Below are positions 36,122 to 44,508 of a DNA stretch of 64,000 nucleotides, piece after piece. Position 1 is the first letter of the stretch. Every line of letters begins with the position of its first letter. The stretch lies in contig NZ_JACSQW010000003.1 of the NCBI RefSeq assembly GCF_014836425.1, positions 60,795 through 124,794 on the forward strand, in the 5' to 3' direction. This DNA is from Limosilactobacillus avistercoris (lineage in GTDB: Bacteria; Bacillota; Bacilli; Lactobacillales; Lactobacillaceae). The notes under the pieces were generated by a model. It saw nothing but the letters and a program-made list of their open reading frames with translations. It was not told the DNA's origin and did not search any database. Made by a program: the position numbers and the translations under genes.

Positions 36122-38707
36122 ATGGAATCCTTATATAAACGCTTGTCATCATGGTGGGAAAAATATTCACGACCGGTAAAGATCGTCTTTGTGATCTCAG
36201 TCGTTATTTTTGTTGTCCATGCACTAACAAGTTTTTTTAAAACCGTTGACTGGCACCGTGTCGGGATTGGATTAAGCAACTTAACCTGGTCTAATATCAT
36301 TATTTTATTAATCTTTGGTTGTATTGCCGTTATCCCGATGCTGGGCTACGATTTTGCAATTGTTAAATTTCTTCCCGGAAAGTTTAAGACGTCCTACATC
36401 ATTCGTTGTGGCTGGATTACCAATACCCTTACAAATATTGCCGGTTTTGGTGGAGTCCTCGGTGCAACAATGCGGGCATACTTCTACCGGAAGCATGCTA
36501 GTAAAAAAGATATTCTACTAGCCATCTCTAAAATTGCTGTCTTTCTTTTATCGGGGCTCTCAGTACTCTGTTGGGTTGCCCTCGCCTTGATGTTTATTTT
36601 CCATCAAGGAGGTCACTTTAACCAGTATGCAATTTGGCTAGTTGCTGGGGGACTCTATTTTCCCGTTGTCTTCTACTTCACACTAATTAATAATAACCGC
36701 CTATTTAAGGATGTTACGCCAAAAATTGAGGGTTTATTAGTCGGCAGTTCAACTTGTGAATGGCTATTCGTCGCCTTGTTCTTCTTACTCGTTGGCTGGT
36801 GTTTAGGTGTTCGTCATAACATTGTTTCTGTCTTACCACTATATGTTGTTGCTCAACTACTCGGTGTCATTTCTATGATTCCAGGAGCGCTTGGTTCGTT
36901 CGATGTCATGATGATGTTTGAACTCTCTTTAATGGGGATTTCTAAGCCAACAATTATTATCTGGTTACTTCTTTTCCGGATCTTCTACTACATCGTACCG
37001 TTAATTCTTGCGGGAATCCTTTTCCTTCACGATGTTGCTCGTCAGGTAAATGACTTCTTTGATGGTCTACCATTAGTTATTATTCAAAACACTGCCCATT
37101 TTCTGATCACGGCATTTATGTATATCTCTGGAATCTTAATGCTGCTTGCAGCTGCGGTCCCTGATATCACAGAAGATAATAAAATTTTTGCCCGGCTTTA
37201 CCCATTTACCTTCTTCTTTATCCACCAGCTTTCCACAGTTCTCTTTGCGATTGCCATGTTAGCATGTGCTCGCGGGTTAGCATCTAAGGTTCAAAAAGCC
37301 TATTGGCCAACTTTAGCACTTCTCCTAATTGGAATTATCACTACTTGGTGGAACCTCCGGACGATGAGTTTAACCATCTACCTAGCAATAGTTTTAGTCC
37401 TTATTTTACTTTCAAAACGAGAACTCTACCGTGCTAAACTCCAATATTCAATTAGTAAATTCACAATTGATCTTCTAATTTTTGCCGGTAGTTGTATTCT
37501 TTATGTTATTGTCGGTGTTCTCAATGCCCCTCAATATTCCAGAACCCATAAGATTCCTAACTTCTTCCTCTTCCCTGGAGAGAAAGTATGGCTCTCTGGA
37601 TTAATTGGCCTTCTTTTGGGGCTAATCCTTCTTGTCCTAATCCTCCATTACTTCTGTTCTGGAGCTGATCCGTTTGCTAAGGAACAAAAATTCAATGCTG
37701 AACGCGTGCGGAAGGTAATTGAACAATTCGGTGGTAGTCGTACTAGCCATCTTGCCTTCCTAAAGGATAAGAACCTCTACTTTTACCAAAAAGATGGTCA
37801 GGATCAACTGTACTTTATGTACCGACGGAACTATGATCGATTGATTATTATGGGAGATCCGGTTGGTAATTCCGCTAAATTTCGTCCTGCCCTTCGCCAA
37901 TTCTTGAAGGAAACCGATCTTTATAATTATCAATTAGTCTTTTACGAAGTTTCTGGTCAATTTACCATGTTGCTCCATGAATTTGGTTTTGACTTCATCA
38001 AAACTGGGGAAACCGGTTTAGTACGACTAGCAGACTTCACCCTCGCAGGAAAACGGCAACGCTCACAACGAGCACTAATGCACAAATTCGATCGTGAAGG
38101 GTACCAATTTAATGTTGTTAAACCACCTTTTGATGAAGAATTCATGAAAAAGATTAAGGCTGTTTCTGATGATTGGTTAGGAAAACAAGTGGAGAAAGGC
38201 TTTTCTTTAGGATTCTTCTTACCAGATTATATTCAACTAGCCCCAGTAGCAACCGTTACTGATAAGGACGGTAAAATCGTTGCCTTTGCTACCTTTATGC
38301 CAACTGGAGGAAAGAAATATCTCACTATCGACCTAATGCGCCATTCTCATGATGCACCATCAGGAATTATGGATAAGATTTTTATTAGCATGTTCCTGTA
38401 TGGTCAAGAACATGGTTATGAATACTTTGACTTAGGGATGGCACCATTAGCAAATGTCGGTGAGTCACAATTTAGTTTTCTTGATGAAAAAGCTGCGCAC
38501 TTTATTTACGAGTACGGTTACCACCTCTATGGTTTCCAAGGATTACGACGGTACAAGAATAAGTACGCTGATATTTGGGAATCTCGTTATACCGCATTCC
38601 GCAGAAGAAGCTCCATTATTAACTCAATGATGGCCCTTGTGGGGGTAATTAATCAACGGGCTGACAAACCAGCAAAACACGCTTTCTTCTCCTGGATAGC
38701 TCGATAG
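36122..38707 (+). CDS. mprF: Phosphatidylglycerol lysyltransferase/flippase MprF
   Basis: An 861-residue membrane enzyme that transfers lysine (or another amino acid) from aminoacyl-tRNA to phosphatidylglycerol and flips the product outward, lowering surface negative charge and so sensitivity to cationic peptides. About 14 membrane segments occupy residues 1-520 (flippase part, with a typical GFGGVLGATMRAYFYRK region), and the C-terminal GNAT-like synthase domain (DUF2156) spans about 540-850, including RRNYDRLIIMGDPVG and the final GYHLYGFQGLRRYKNKY. Length is normal for full two-domain MprF. AAGGAGG precedes the ATG, and TATAAT at 36086-36091 is a likely -10 box. Confidence 0.95.
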   Translation: MESLYKRLSSWWEKYSRPVKIVFVISVVIFVVHALTSFFKTVDWHRVGIGLSNLTWSNIIILLIFGCIAVIPMLGYDFAIVKFLPGKFKTSYIIRCGWITNTLTNIAGFGGVLGATMRAYFYRKHASKKDILLAISKIAVFLLSGLSVLCWVALALMFIFHQGGHFNQYAIWLVAGGLYFPVVFYFTLINNNRLFKDVTPKIEGLLVGSSTCEWLFVALFFLLVGWCLGVRHNIVSVLPLYVVAQLLGVISMIPGALGSFDVMMMFELSLMGISKPTIIIWLLLFRIFYYIVPLILAGILFLHDVARQVNDFFDGLPLVIIQNTAHFLITAFMYISGILMLLAAAVPDITEDNKIFARLYPFTFFFIHQLSTVLFAIAMLACARGLASKVQKAYWPTLALLLIGIITTWWNLRTMSLTIYLAIVLVLILLSKRELYRAKLQYSISKFTIDLLIFAGSCILYVIVGVLNAPQYSRTHKIPNFFLFPGEKVWLSGLIGLLLGLILLVLILHYFCSGADPFAKEQKFNAERVRKVIEQFGGSRTSHLAFLKDKNLYFYQKDGQDQLYFMYRRNYDRLIIMGDPVGNSAKFRPALRQFLKETDLYNYQLVFYEVSGQFTMLLHEFGFDFIKTGETGLVRLADFTLAGKRQRSQRALMHKFDREGYQFNVVKPPFDEEFMKKIKAVSDDWLGKQVEKGFSLGFFLPDYIQLAPVATVTDKDGKIVAFATFMPTGGKKYLTIDLMRHSHDAPSGIMDKIFISMFLYGQEHGYEYFDLGMAPLANVGESQFSFLDEKAAHFIYEYGYHLYGFQGLRRYKNKYADIWESRYTAFRRRSSIINSMMALVGVINQRADKPAKHAFFSWIAR

Positions 38708-38708
38708 T

Positions 38709-38737
38709 TTGCCGCAGTTTGAACATTGAACTATAAT
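38709..38737 (+). promoter_or_regulatory. Promoter of the 2-hydroxyacid dehydrogenase
   Basis: TTGCCG (38709-38714), 17 bp, TATAAT (38732-38737). It starts at the mprF stop codon, and its -10 box overlaps the 5' arm of the mprF terminator hairpin. Confidence 0.6.
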
Positions 38738-38771
38738 GATCGTGTAATCGTTTACACGATCATTATTTTTT
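38735..38771 (+). terminator. mprF terminator containing a cre-like palindrome
   Basis: AATGATCGTGTAA and TTACACGATCATT form a perfect 13-bp stem with a 4-base loop, followed by TATTTTTTA. The centre, TGTAATCGTTTACA (38743-38756), matches the CcpA cre consensus TGNAANCGNTNNCA at every fixed position and would lie at the start point of the next gene. Confidence 0.75.
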
Positions 38772-38790
38772 AGTTAGGAAGGCGAATGTT

Positions 38791-39753
38791 ATGGCTACTG
38801 TTTACTTATCAGCAAAATTGCCAAAAGTTGCTACCGATATTCTGAATAAGGCAGCAATTCACTATGATGTTTACGACGGCAAAGGGTTAATTAGTAAAGA
38901 AGAATTACTTAAACACGTCAAAGACTGCAAAGTTTTAATTACTCCTTTATCTACCCAAGTCGACCAAGAAGTTATTGATGCTGCGCCAAAACTTAAGTTA
39001 ATTGCTAATTTCGGTGCTGGCTTCAATAATATTGACGTTAAATACGCCCGGAGCAAGGGAATCGATGTTACTAACACCCCATTTGTTTCCTCAACCGCAA
39101 CTGCTGAGGTTGCTAGTGGATTAGTTGTTGCCCTCATGCGTCGAATTGTGGAAGGTGACCGCCTAATGCGCTCAGTTGGTTTTGACGGCTGGGCTCCACT
39201 CTTCTTCTTGGGTCATGAATTAGCGGGAAAGACTCTTGGGATTATCGGCCTCGGAAGTATTGGTCGTGGTGTTGCTCAACGACTACATGCATTTAACATG
39301 AAAATCATCTATACCCAACGTCACCAAGCTGATCCAGCCACAGAAGCTCAATATTCTGCTAAATACGTTACCCTTGACGAATTGTTAAAACGCTCTGATG
39401 TAGTTACCCTTCACTGCCCATTAACTCCTGAAACCCATCACATGATTGATGCTCCACAGTTTGCAATGATGAAAGATTCTGCATTCCTAATTAACTGTGC
39501 CCGGGGACCAGTAATCAATGAAGCGGCTTTACTTGAAGCACTTCAAAACAAGAAACTTGCCGGTGCTGCTCTTGATGTTTACGAAGCTGAACCAAATGTT
39601 GCCGATGGCTTTAAGAAACTAGATAATGTCATCTTGACACCACACATTGGTAACGCATCATTCGAAGCCCGGAATGCAATGGCTGAGATTGTTGCCACTA
39701 ATGCTGTTAATGTTTTAGATGGTAAACCAGCAAAATACATTGTTAATAAGTAA
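38791..39753 (+). CDS. D-isomer specific 2-hydroxyacid dehydrogenase
   Basis: A 320-residue NAD(P)-dependent dehydrogenase of the glyoxylate/hydroxypyruvate reductase or phosphoglycerate dehydrogenase-like group. The Rossmann motif GLGSIGRG lies near residues 152-159, the catalytic arginine in NCARGPVINE near 232, the glutamate in DVYEAEP near 261, and the histidine in LTPHIGNAS near 281. It has no ACT domain, so serine biosynthesis is less likely than reduction of a 2-oxoacid. AGGAAGG precedes the ATG. A promoter and cre-like site overlap the terminator just upstream, suggesting catabolite control. Confidence 0.9.
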   Translation: MATVYLSAKLPKVATDILNKAAIHYDVYDGKGLISKEELLKHVKDCKVLITPLSTQVDQEVIDAAPKLKLIANFGAGFNNIDVKYARSKGIDVTNTPFVSSTATAEVASGLVVALMRRIVEGDRLMRSVGFDGWAPLFFLGHELAGKTLGIIGLGSIGRGVAQRLHAFNMKIIYTQRHQADPATEAQYSAKYVTLDELLKRSDVVTLHCPLTPETHHMIDAPQFAMMKDSAFLINCARGPVINEAALLEALQNKKLAGAALDVYEAEPNVADGFKKLDNVILTPHIGNASFEARNAMAEIVATNAVNVLDGKPAKYIVNK

Positions 39754-39771
39754 CTTTATTTAAAAATAACG

Positions 39772-39821
39772 AAAAAACGTGAATCCAACCGGAATTCTCT
39801 CCGATTAGGTTCACGTTTTTT
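39772..39821. terminator. Bidirectional terminator between the dehydrogenase and repeat copy A
   Basis: AAAAAACGTGAA and TTCACGTTTTTT pair over 12 bp with an inner CCGG/CCGATTAGG region, with T runs on both strands. Confidence 0.8.
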
Positions 39822-39861
39822 ATTGTAACGATATTCGACTAACTATCTTTGAGAGTTAGTT

Positions 39862-39997
39862 GTTCTAAGCAACCGAGTCAAGATCTGCTCGCCCCGACCG
39901 CACGCTAAAGCCTAACTACGCCTGATTCCGATGCAAGCCATCGTTCATCAGGCTAGGTTAGTCAACCGCGTGCTAGTTCGTCGGGGCTCGCACTCTC
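39862..39997 (-). repeat. Modular structured repeat, copy A
   Basis: One 30-bp unit (39862-39891, GTTCTAAGCAACCGAGTCAA then GATCTGCTCG) followed by a 108-nt hairpin (39886-39993). Nested pairings are GCCCCGAC/GTCGGGGC, GCACGC/GCGTGC, CTAAC/GTTAG, GCCTGAT/ATCAGGC and CGATG/CATCG. The end AGAGTGC (minus strand) is one base from the purine permease stop codon. The hairpin is about 80% identical to that of copy B at 60520-60629. It belongs to no repeat family I can name. Confidence 0.85.
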
Positions 39998-41323
39998 CTA
40001 CTTTACATTCAATATTGTAATGAAAACGATAAAGATAAAGAAGAGGGCGTACATGATTGAATGGACTTCTTTACCGCGTTTGGCCGCAATCATAGTTAAT
40101 GGGTACATGATTAAACCAAGTGCCATCCCGTCAGAAATACTGTAGGTTAAGGGCATCCCAATGACAATTAAGAATGATGGGATTGCTATTTCAAGCTTTT
40201 CCCAGTGTACTCGTTTCATTGACTGAGCCATTAAAACACCAACAATAATCAAAGCTGGTGCAGTTACCTGGTTAGTAACTACCGGAAGTAATGGGGAGAA
40301 GAACATCCCTAGAATAAAGCAAATTGCTGTGACCACAGAAGTTAATCCTGAACGACCACCAACTGCAATCCCCGCTGATGATTCAACATAAGCCCCAACC
40401 GGTGAAGTTCCTAGGATCGAACCAACTAACATTGCGCTAGAATCAGACATTAAAGCTTTTCCAACGCGGGGCATCTTATTATCCTTCATAAAGCCAGCCT
40501 GTTGTGCCAAACCAACCAATGTTCCGGCGGTATCAAAGAAAGTTACCAGTAAGAATGTCAAGACAACAACCCATAACTGAACGGTATTAATGTGTGAGAA
40601 GTATTCCATACCTACACCGAACGTTGGCTTCAGGCTTGGTGCGCCAGAAATAATGTGGTGTGGCATTGGAATAAGACCAGTAACTAACCCTGCAATTGCA
40701 GTGACTGCCATCCCAATAAAGATTGCCCCTGGAACCCGTTTAACTAGTAGGATCGAGGTAACAATCAAGCCAATCACAGTCAGCCAAGTAGTTGGCGTAG
40801 TAAAGGAACCAAGACCGACAACAGTAGACTTATTAGCGACCACTAAGCCACCTTGATGAAGTCCTAAAAAGGCAATAAATAATCCAATCCCACTGGAAAT
40901 AGCAAACTTTAAATCACTCGGAATTGCATCAATAATCATTTCACGCAGTTTAAAAATCGTAATAAGGATAAAAATCAACGAAGCAACGAAAACTGCTGCT
41001 AAGGCAGTCTGCCAATTAACTCCCATTCCAATAACAACTGAATAGGAGAAAAATGCATTAATCCCTAAAGCTGGAGCAGTTGCAATCGGGTACTTAGCAT
41101 AAAGTCCCATCATCAATGTCCCAAATGCCGCCGAAAGCGCAGTCGCCGTAAAGATGGCCCCCTGGTTCATCCCCGCTGCCCCAAGAACATTGGGGTTAAC
41201 AAAGAGGATATACGACATTGAAATAAAAGTAGTAAATCCAGCTAAGATTTCCGTGCGAATGTTCGTATTTAATTCATCTAGATGAAAATACTTGTTAATT
41301 GCGTTCAAGAAAAAATCCTCCAA
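39998..41323 (-). CDS. NCS2 family purine permease (guanine/hypoxanthine type)
   Basis: A 441-residue nucleobase:proton symporter of the AzgA-like NCS2 branch (PbuG/PbuO, YgfQ type). It begins NAINKYFHLDELNTNIRTEI and contains GIGLFIAFLGLHQGGLVV, TFFDTAGTLVGLA and the SSAMLVGSILGTSPVGAYVE block, all typical of this branch. About 13 membrane segments are seen. The ATG is preceded by GGAGGA. No purine riboswitch is visible in the 88-bp upstream spacer. A structured repeat starts one base after its stop codon. Confidence 0.9.
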   Translation of the reverse strand: MEDFFLNAINKYFHLDELNTNIRTEILAGFTTFISMSYILFVNPNVLGAAGMNQGAIFTATALSAAFGTLMMGLYAKYPIATAPALGINAFFSYSVVIGMGVNWQTALAAVFVASLIFILITIFKLREMIIDAIPSDLKFAISSGIGLFIAFLGLHQGGLVVANKSTVVGLGSFTTPTTWLTVIGLIVTSILLVKRVPGAIFIGMAVTAIAGLVTGLIPMPHHIISGAPSLKPTFGVGMEYFSHINTVQLWVVVLTFLLVTFFDTAGTLVGLAQQAGFMKDNKMPRVGKALMSDSSAMLVGSILGTSPVGAYVESSAGIAVGGRSGLTSVVTAICFILGMFFSPLLPVVTNQVTAPALIIVGVLMAQSMKRVHWEKLEIAIPSFLIVIGMPLTYSISDGMALGLIMYPLTMIAAKRGKEVHSIMYALFFIFIVFITILNVK

Positions 41324-41411
41324 ACAGTAATTACGAATAAAATAACAAATAGTATCTTATAATATTCGTGTTCATCTGTAAAGAGGATTTTGTATAAATA
41401 TGAACCTAAAT

Positions 41412-41984
41412 TTAAATGTTCTGAGTAAGGTAATCGTAAAGCATGTCTTTTTTAATCTGCTTGGTATCAGTGCCCAAAACTTCTGCAATCTTAAAGGCAT
41501 ACGCAAGTGCAGTGGCCGGCCCACGACTCGTTAAGATCTTAGCATCCTTATCAACTACAGTAATATCTTCATGGAAGCGTGCGGTTGGAACTTCTTCTTG
41601 AATCTGTTCATTGATCCCAGGGAAACAAGTGTAATCATGGTTATCAAGCAAGCCATAATGAGCAAGAGCAATTGGTGCGGCACACATTGCTGCATCCCAT
41701 TTACCTTCCTTATTTCGTTGAACCATTAACTGTTGCAACTTTTCGTTGTCCCGAAGGTGTTGAGAACCACCCATTCCGCCTGGGAAAGCAACTAAATCAT
41801 AATCTAAAAGTTGATCACCCAGAACTTCGTCACAGGTTAATTTAATATTATGGGCACCCATGACTTCCTTGCTTTCTAAGCCAACCATCTTGGTTTCAAT
41901 TCCTAGACGCCGTAAAACATCGATTACCGTTAATCCTTCAACTTCTTCACACCCTGGTGCAAATACAACTGCAACTTTTGTCAT
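41412..41984 (-). CDS. DJ-1/PfpI family protein
   Basis: A 190-residue single-domain protein. The nucleophile elbow is AAMCAAPIALA with Cys101, and Glu15 (GCEEVEG) matches the residue that polarises it in DJ-1/YajL. Family members act as protein chaperones, deglycase-like or glyoxalase-like enzymes; the function here is open. A GGAGAG site precedes the ATG. It is 21 bp downstream of an esterase gene on the same strand, so the two are probably cotranscribed. Confidence 0.88.
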   Translation of the reverse strand: MTKVAVVFAPGCEEVEGLTVIDVLRRLGIETKMVGLESKEVMGAHNIKLTCDEVLGDQLLDYDLVAFPGGMGGSQHLRDNEKLQQLMVQRNKEGKWDAAMCAAPIALAHYGLLDNHDYTCFPGINEQIQEEVPTARFHEDITVVDKDAKILTSRGPATALAYAFKIAEVLGTDTKQIKKDMLYDYLTQNI

Positions 41985-42005
41985 TATTGAACTCTCCTTT
42001 ACTAT

Positions 42006-42992
42006 TTAATTATTAACTACCTTTTTTATCTCTGCCATCACTTGATCTGATTCTGGCATCTTGTATACCGGAAAGATATGGGGCAAATCACGACCAGCAA
42101 CGAACTTTACGGGAATTTGTGCTTCACGAAGTTTTTGTACAAAGCGAGCGCTATCTGGATACATGATCTCCCGTGTGCCAACACAAACAAAGACATCACG
42201 AAGTTGACCGATATCCCCATTAAGTGGGCTTAACCGGTAATCATCATGCTCTGTATTACCAGCCCACAAATCAGCTACCCGGCGTAACCCCTTAACGGAT
42301 AAGGTCACATCATGTGGCTCGTACTTAGCGATCGTCGGGTTGGTCAAATCTAAGTCTAACCAGGGAGATAATAATACTAAATGTCCTGGTTGTGGCAAAT
42401 CATTTCCCGCGCAATACTCGCAAAAGCCCGTAGCTAAACCACCGCCAGCAGAATCACCTAAAATCGTAATATCACTCACTGGAACTCGATCATAAATTTG
42501 TTGGTATAACTGTGTAAGTTCTTGATATGCCGTTTCAAACGTATGATCCGGAAGCTGGGAATAAAGAACAATGTAGACCCGAGCTCCTGTTTCTTGTGCC
42601 AGTCGGTTAGCAAAGGCCCATTGTTCTTTTACAGGTGGCTCAACATATGCTCCACCTGGCAAATAAATAATTGCCTTCTGCGGTTCAGCTTGTTCATTTA
42701 AGACATAGGTTCTTACCGGCGCTTTCGGCAATTTTCGTAAGCTAACAGTAAACGGTACTGCGGGTATTACAAAATCCTCTTCACTTTCCTGACGTGCATC
42801 AGCTAGTATTTGTTGGAATTTTTTCTCATCAGCCATTCGCCGCTTAAAGCCGCTTACTTGGATCTGTAGTTCAACAAACGTTGCTCGTTGCGACCGGTGA
42901 TGACCACAAGATACTAAATCACGAACGCTTTGACCAAAATTATTAGCAAGCTCCGAAGCGACCTGAGGTTCAAATTTGGGTAATTTCTTCAT
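42006..42992 (-). CDS. Alpha/beta hydrolase, hormone-sensitive-lipase-like esterase
   Basis: A 328-residue hydrolase, probably a carboxylesterase. The nucleophile is Ser181 in GDSAGGG, a catalytic Asp is likely in GTREIMYPDS near 276, and His in DLPHIFP near 305. The oxyanion motif HGGG of this family appears as YLPGGAY (residues 110-116), so the usual first histidine is replaced by proline. The N-terminal 75 residues are a helical cap region. It is the first gene of an operon with a DJ-1-like protein. Confidence 0.85.
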   Translation of the reverse strand: MKKLPKFEPQVASELANNFGQSVRDLVSCGHHRSQRATFVELQIQVSGFKRRMADEKKFQQILADARQESEEDFVIPAVPFTVSLRKLPKAPVRTYVLNEQAEPQKAIIYLPGGAYVEPPVKEQWAFANRLAQETGARVYIVLYSQLPDHTFETAYQELTQLYQQIYDRVPVSDITILGDSAGGGLATGFCEYCAGNDLPQPGHLVLLSPWLDLDLTNPTIAKYEPHDVTLSVKGLRRVADLWAGNTEHDDYRLSPLNGDIGQLRDVFVCVGTREIMYPDSARFVQKLREAQIPVKFVAGRDLPHIFPVYKMPESDQVMAEIKKVVNN

Positions 42993-43137
42993 GAGCTCCT
43001 AGGCTCCTTTTTTAATCTAGTCGGAATCCTCCGGCCTTGATGCAAATAGTTACTTTTATCGTAACACGATTTCAGTTACCAACTCCATTCAAATTTAGAA
43101 AGTTTTGTCCTAAAATTAACAAAAAGGAAGTAATGAT

Positions 43138-44466
43138 ATGCACCAAGAATCCCTCTTTTCACAACCAAATAATAACAACACGCCCCTAGCAAACCGGGTT
43201 CGTCCAACAACCCTTAAAGAATTTATGGGACAACAACAATTAATTGGTGACGGTAAAGTCTTACGTGACCTTATCGAAAATGATCAGATCTCTTCACTAA
43301 TCTTTTGGGGACCACCCGGTGTAGGTAAGACAACCCTTGCAGAAATTATTGCCCACCAAACTAAGTCGCATTTTATCACGTTTAGTGCCGTGACTAGTAG
43401 TATTCGCGATATTCGTAAAATCATGGAAGAGGCAGAGAAAAATCGTGAATTTGGCGAACGGACGATTTGTTTCATTGATGAAATTCACCGGTTCAACAAG
43501 GCTCAACAGGATGCCTTACTTCCTTTCGTCGAACGAGGAAGTATTATTTTAATCGGTGCAACAACCGAAAATCCTTCTTTTGAAATTAACTCAGCTTTAT
43601 TGAGTCGCTGTAAGGTGTTTGTTCTTAAGTCACTAACTGTCAACGACATCGTTAACATTCTCAAGCGAGCCATTAAACATCCAGATGGCTTCCCCAACCT
43701 TAACATTAGTTATGATGATGAAGCTCTAAAAATGATTGCAGAATTTGCAAACGGGGACGCCCGAGTAGCACTAAATACCCTTGAAATGGCGGTTCTTAAT
43801 GCTAACTATCGTGATCAGCAGGTGCACCTCACTACCAACAGTCTTAAGCAGCTGATCAATACCAAGTCGTTGCGTTATGATCAACACGGTGAAGAACACT
43901 ATAATGTTATTTCTGCCCTCCATAAATCAATGCGAAATAGCGACGTTGATGCAGCTATTTACTGGTGTTCACGAATGATTGACGGTGGTGAAGATCCCCT
44001 TTATATCGCACGACGGCTCGTCCGTTTTGCAAGTGAGGATATTGGTCTAGCAGACACGAACGCCTTAAACGTTGCCATTAACACATTTCAAGCATGTCAG
44101 TTCCTTGGCCTTCCCGAATGTGACGTTCATCTGACAGAGTGTGTAATCTACCTTTCACTAGCGCCAAAGTCAAATGCAGCTTATGAAGCTCGAATGGCCG
44201 CTAAAAAGAAAATCAAAGAAACTGGTAACTTACCTGTTCCCCTTCAAATCCGAAATGCACCAACTAAATTAATGAAGGAGTTGCATTACGGGGATCATTA
44301 CCAATACGCCCACGATACCAAAGATAAATTAACTTCAATGAAAACCATGCCTCCAGAGTTAGCTGGACAACATTTTTACAAGCCAACAACTCAGGGGCGG
44401 GAAGGACGATTTAAAGCCCGAATGGAGCAAATTAACGAGTGGCATCAGCAACATGATCGTCATTAA
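43138..44466 (+). CDS. rarA: Replication-associated recombination protein RarA (MgsA)
   Basis: A 442-residue AAA+ ATPase related to clamp-loader subunits, acting at stalled replication forks. It opens with LANRVRPTTLKEFMGQQQLI, then Walker A GPPGVGKTT near residue 60, Walker B CFIDEIHRFNKAQQD near 108-122 and sensor 1 ATTENPSFE; the C-terminal tetramerisation domain (EDPLYIARRLVRFASEDIGL onward) is complete. AAAAAGGAAG lies before the ATG. It is monocistronic and convergent with the DHA2 transporter. Confidence 0.95.
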   Translation: MHQESLFSQPNNNNTPLANRVRPTTLKEFMGQQQLIGDGKVLRDLIENDQISSLIFWGPPGVGKTTLAEIIAHQTKSHFITFSAVTSSIRDIRKIMEEAEKNREFGERTICFIDEIHRFNKAQQDALLPFVERGSIILIGATTENPSFEINSALLSRCKVFVLKSLTVNDIVNILKRAIKHPDGFPNLNISYDDEALKMIAEFANGDARVALNTLEMAVLNANYRDQQVHLTTNSLKQLINTKSLRYDQHGEEHYNVISALHKSMRNSDVDAAIYWCSRMIDGGEDPLYIARRLVRFASEDIGLADTNALNVAINTFQACQFLGLPECDVHLTECVIYLSLAPKSNAAYEARMAAKKKIKETGNLPVPLQIRNAPTKLMKELHYGDHYQYAHDTKDKLTSMKTMPPELAGQHFYKPTTQGREGRFKARMEQINEWHQQHDRH

Positions 44467-44467
44467 C

Positions 44468-44508
44468 AAATATAGGCCAAGAAAAAAGGTTTTTCTCGGC
44501 CTATATTT
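44468..44508. terminator. Bidirectional terminator between rarA and the DHA2 gene
   Basis: AAATATAGGCC and GGCCTATATTT form a perfect 11-bp outer stem with inner AGAAAAA/TTTTTCT pairing. Its 3' arm touches the stop codon of the convergent transporter. Confidence 0.85.

Noticed and set aside
41324..41411. Purine riboswitch before the NCS2 permease
   Set aside because: The spacer is only 88 bp and lacks the three-way junction and loop-loop sequences of the purine aptamer.
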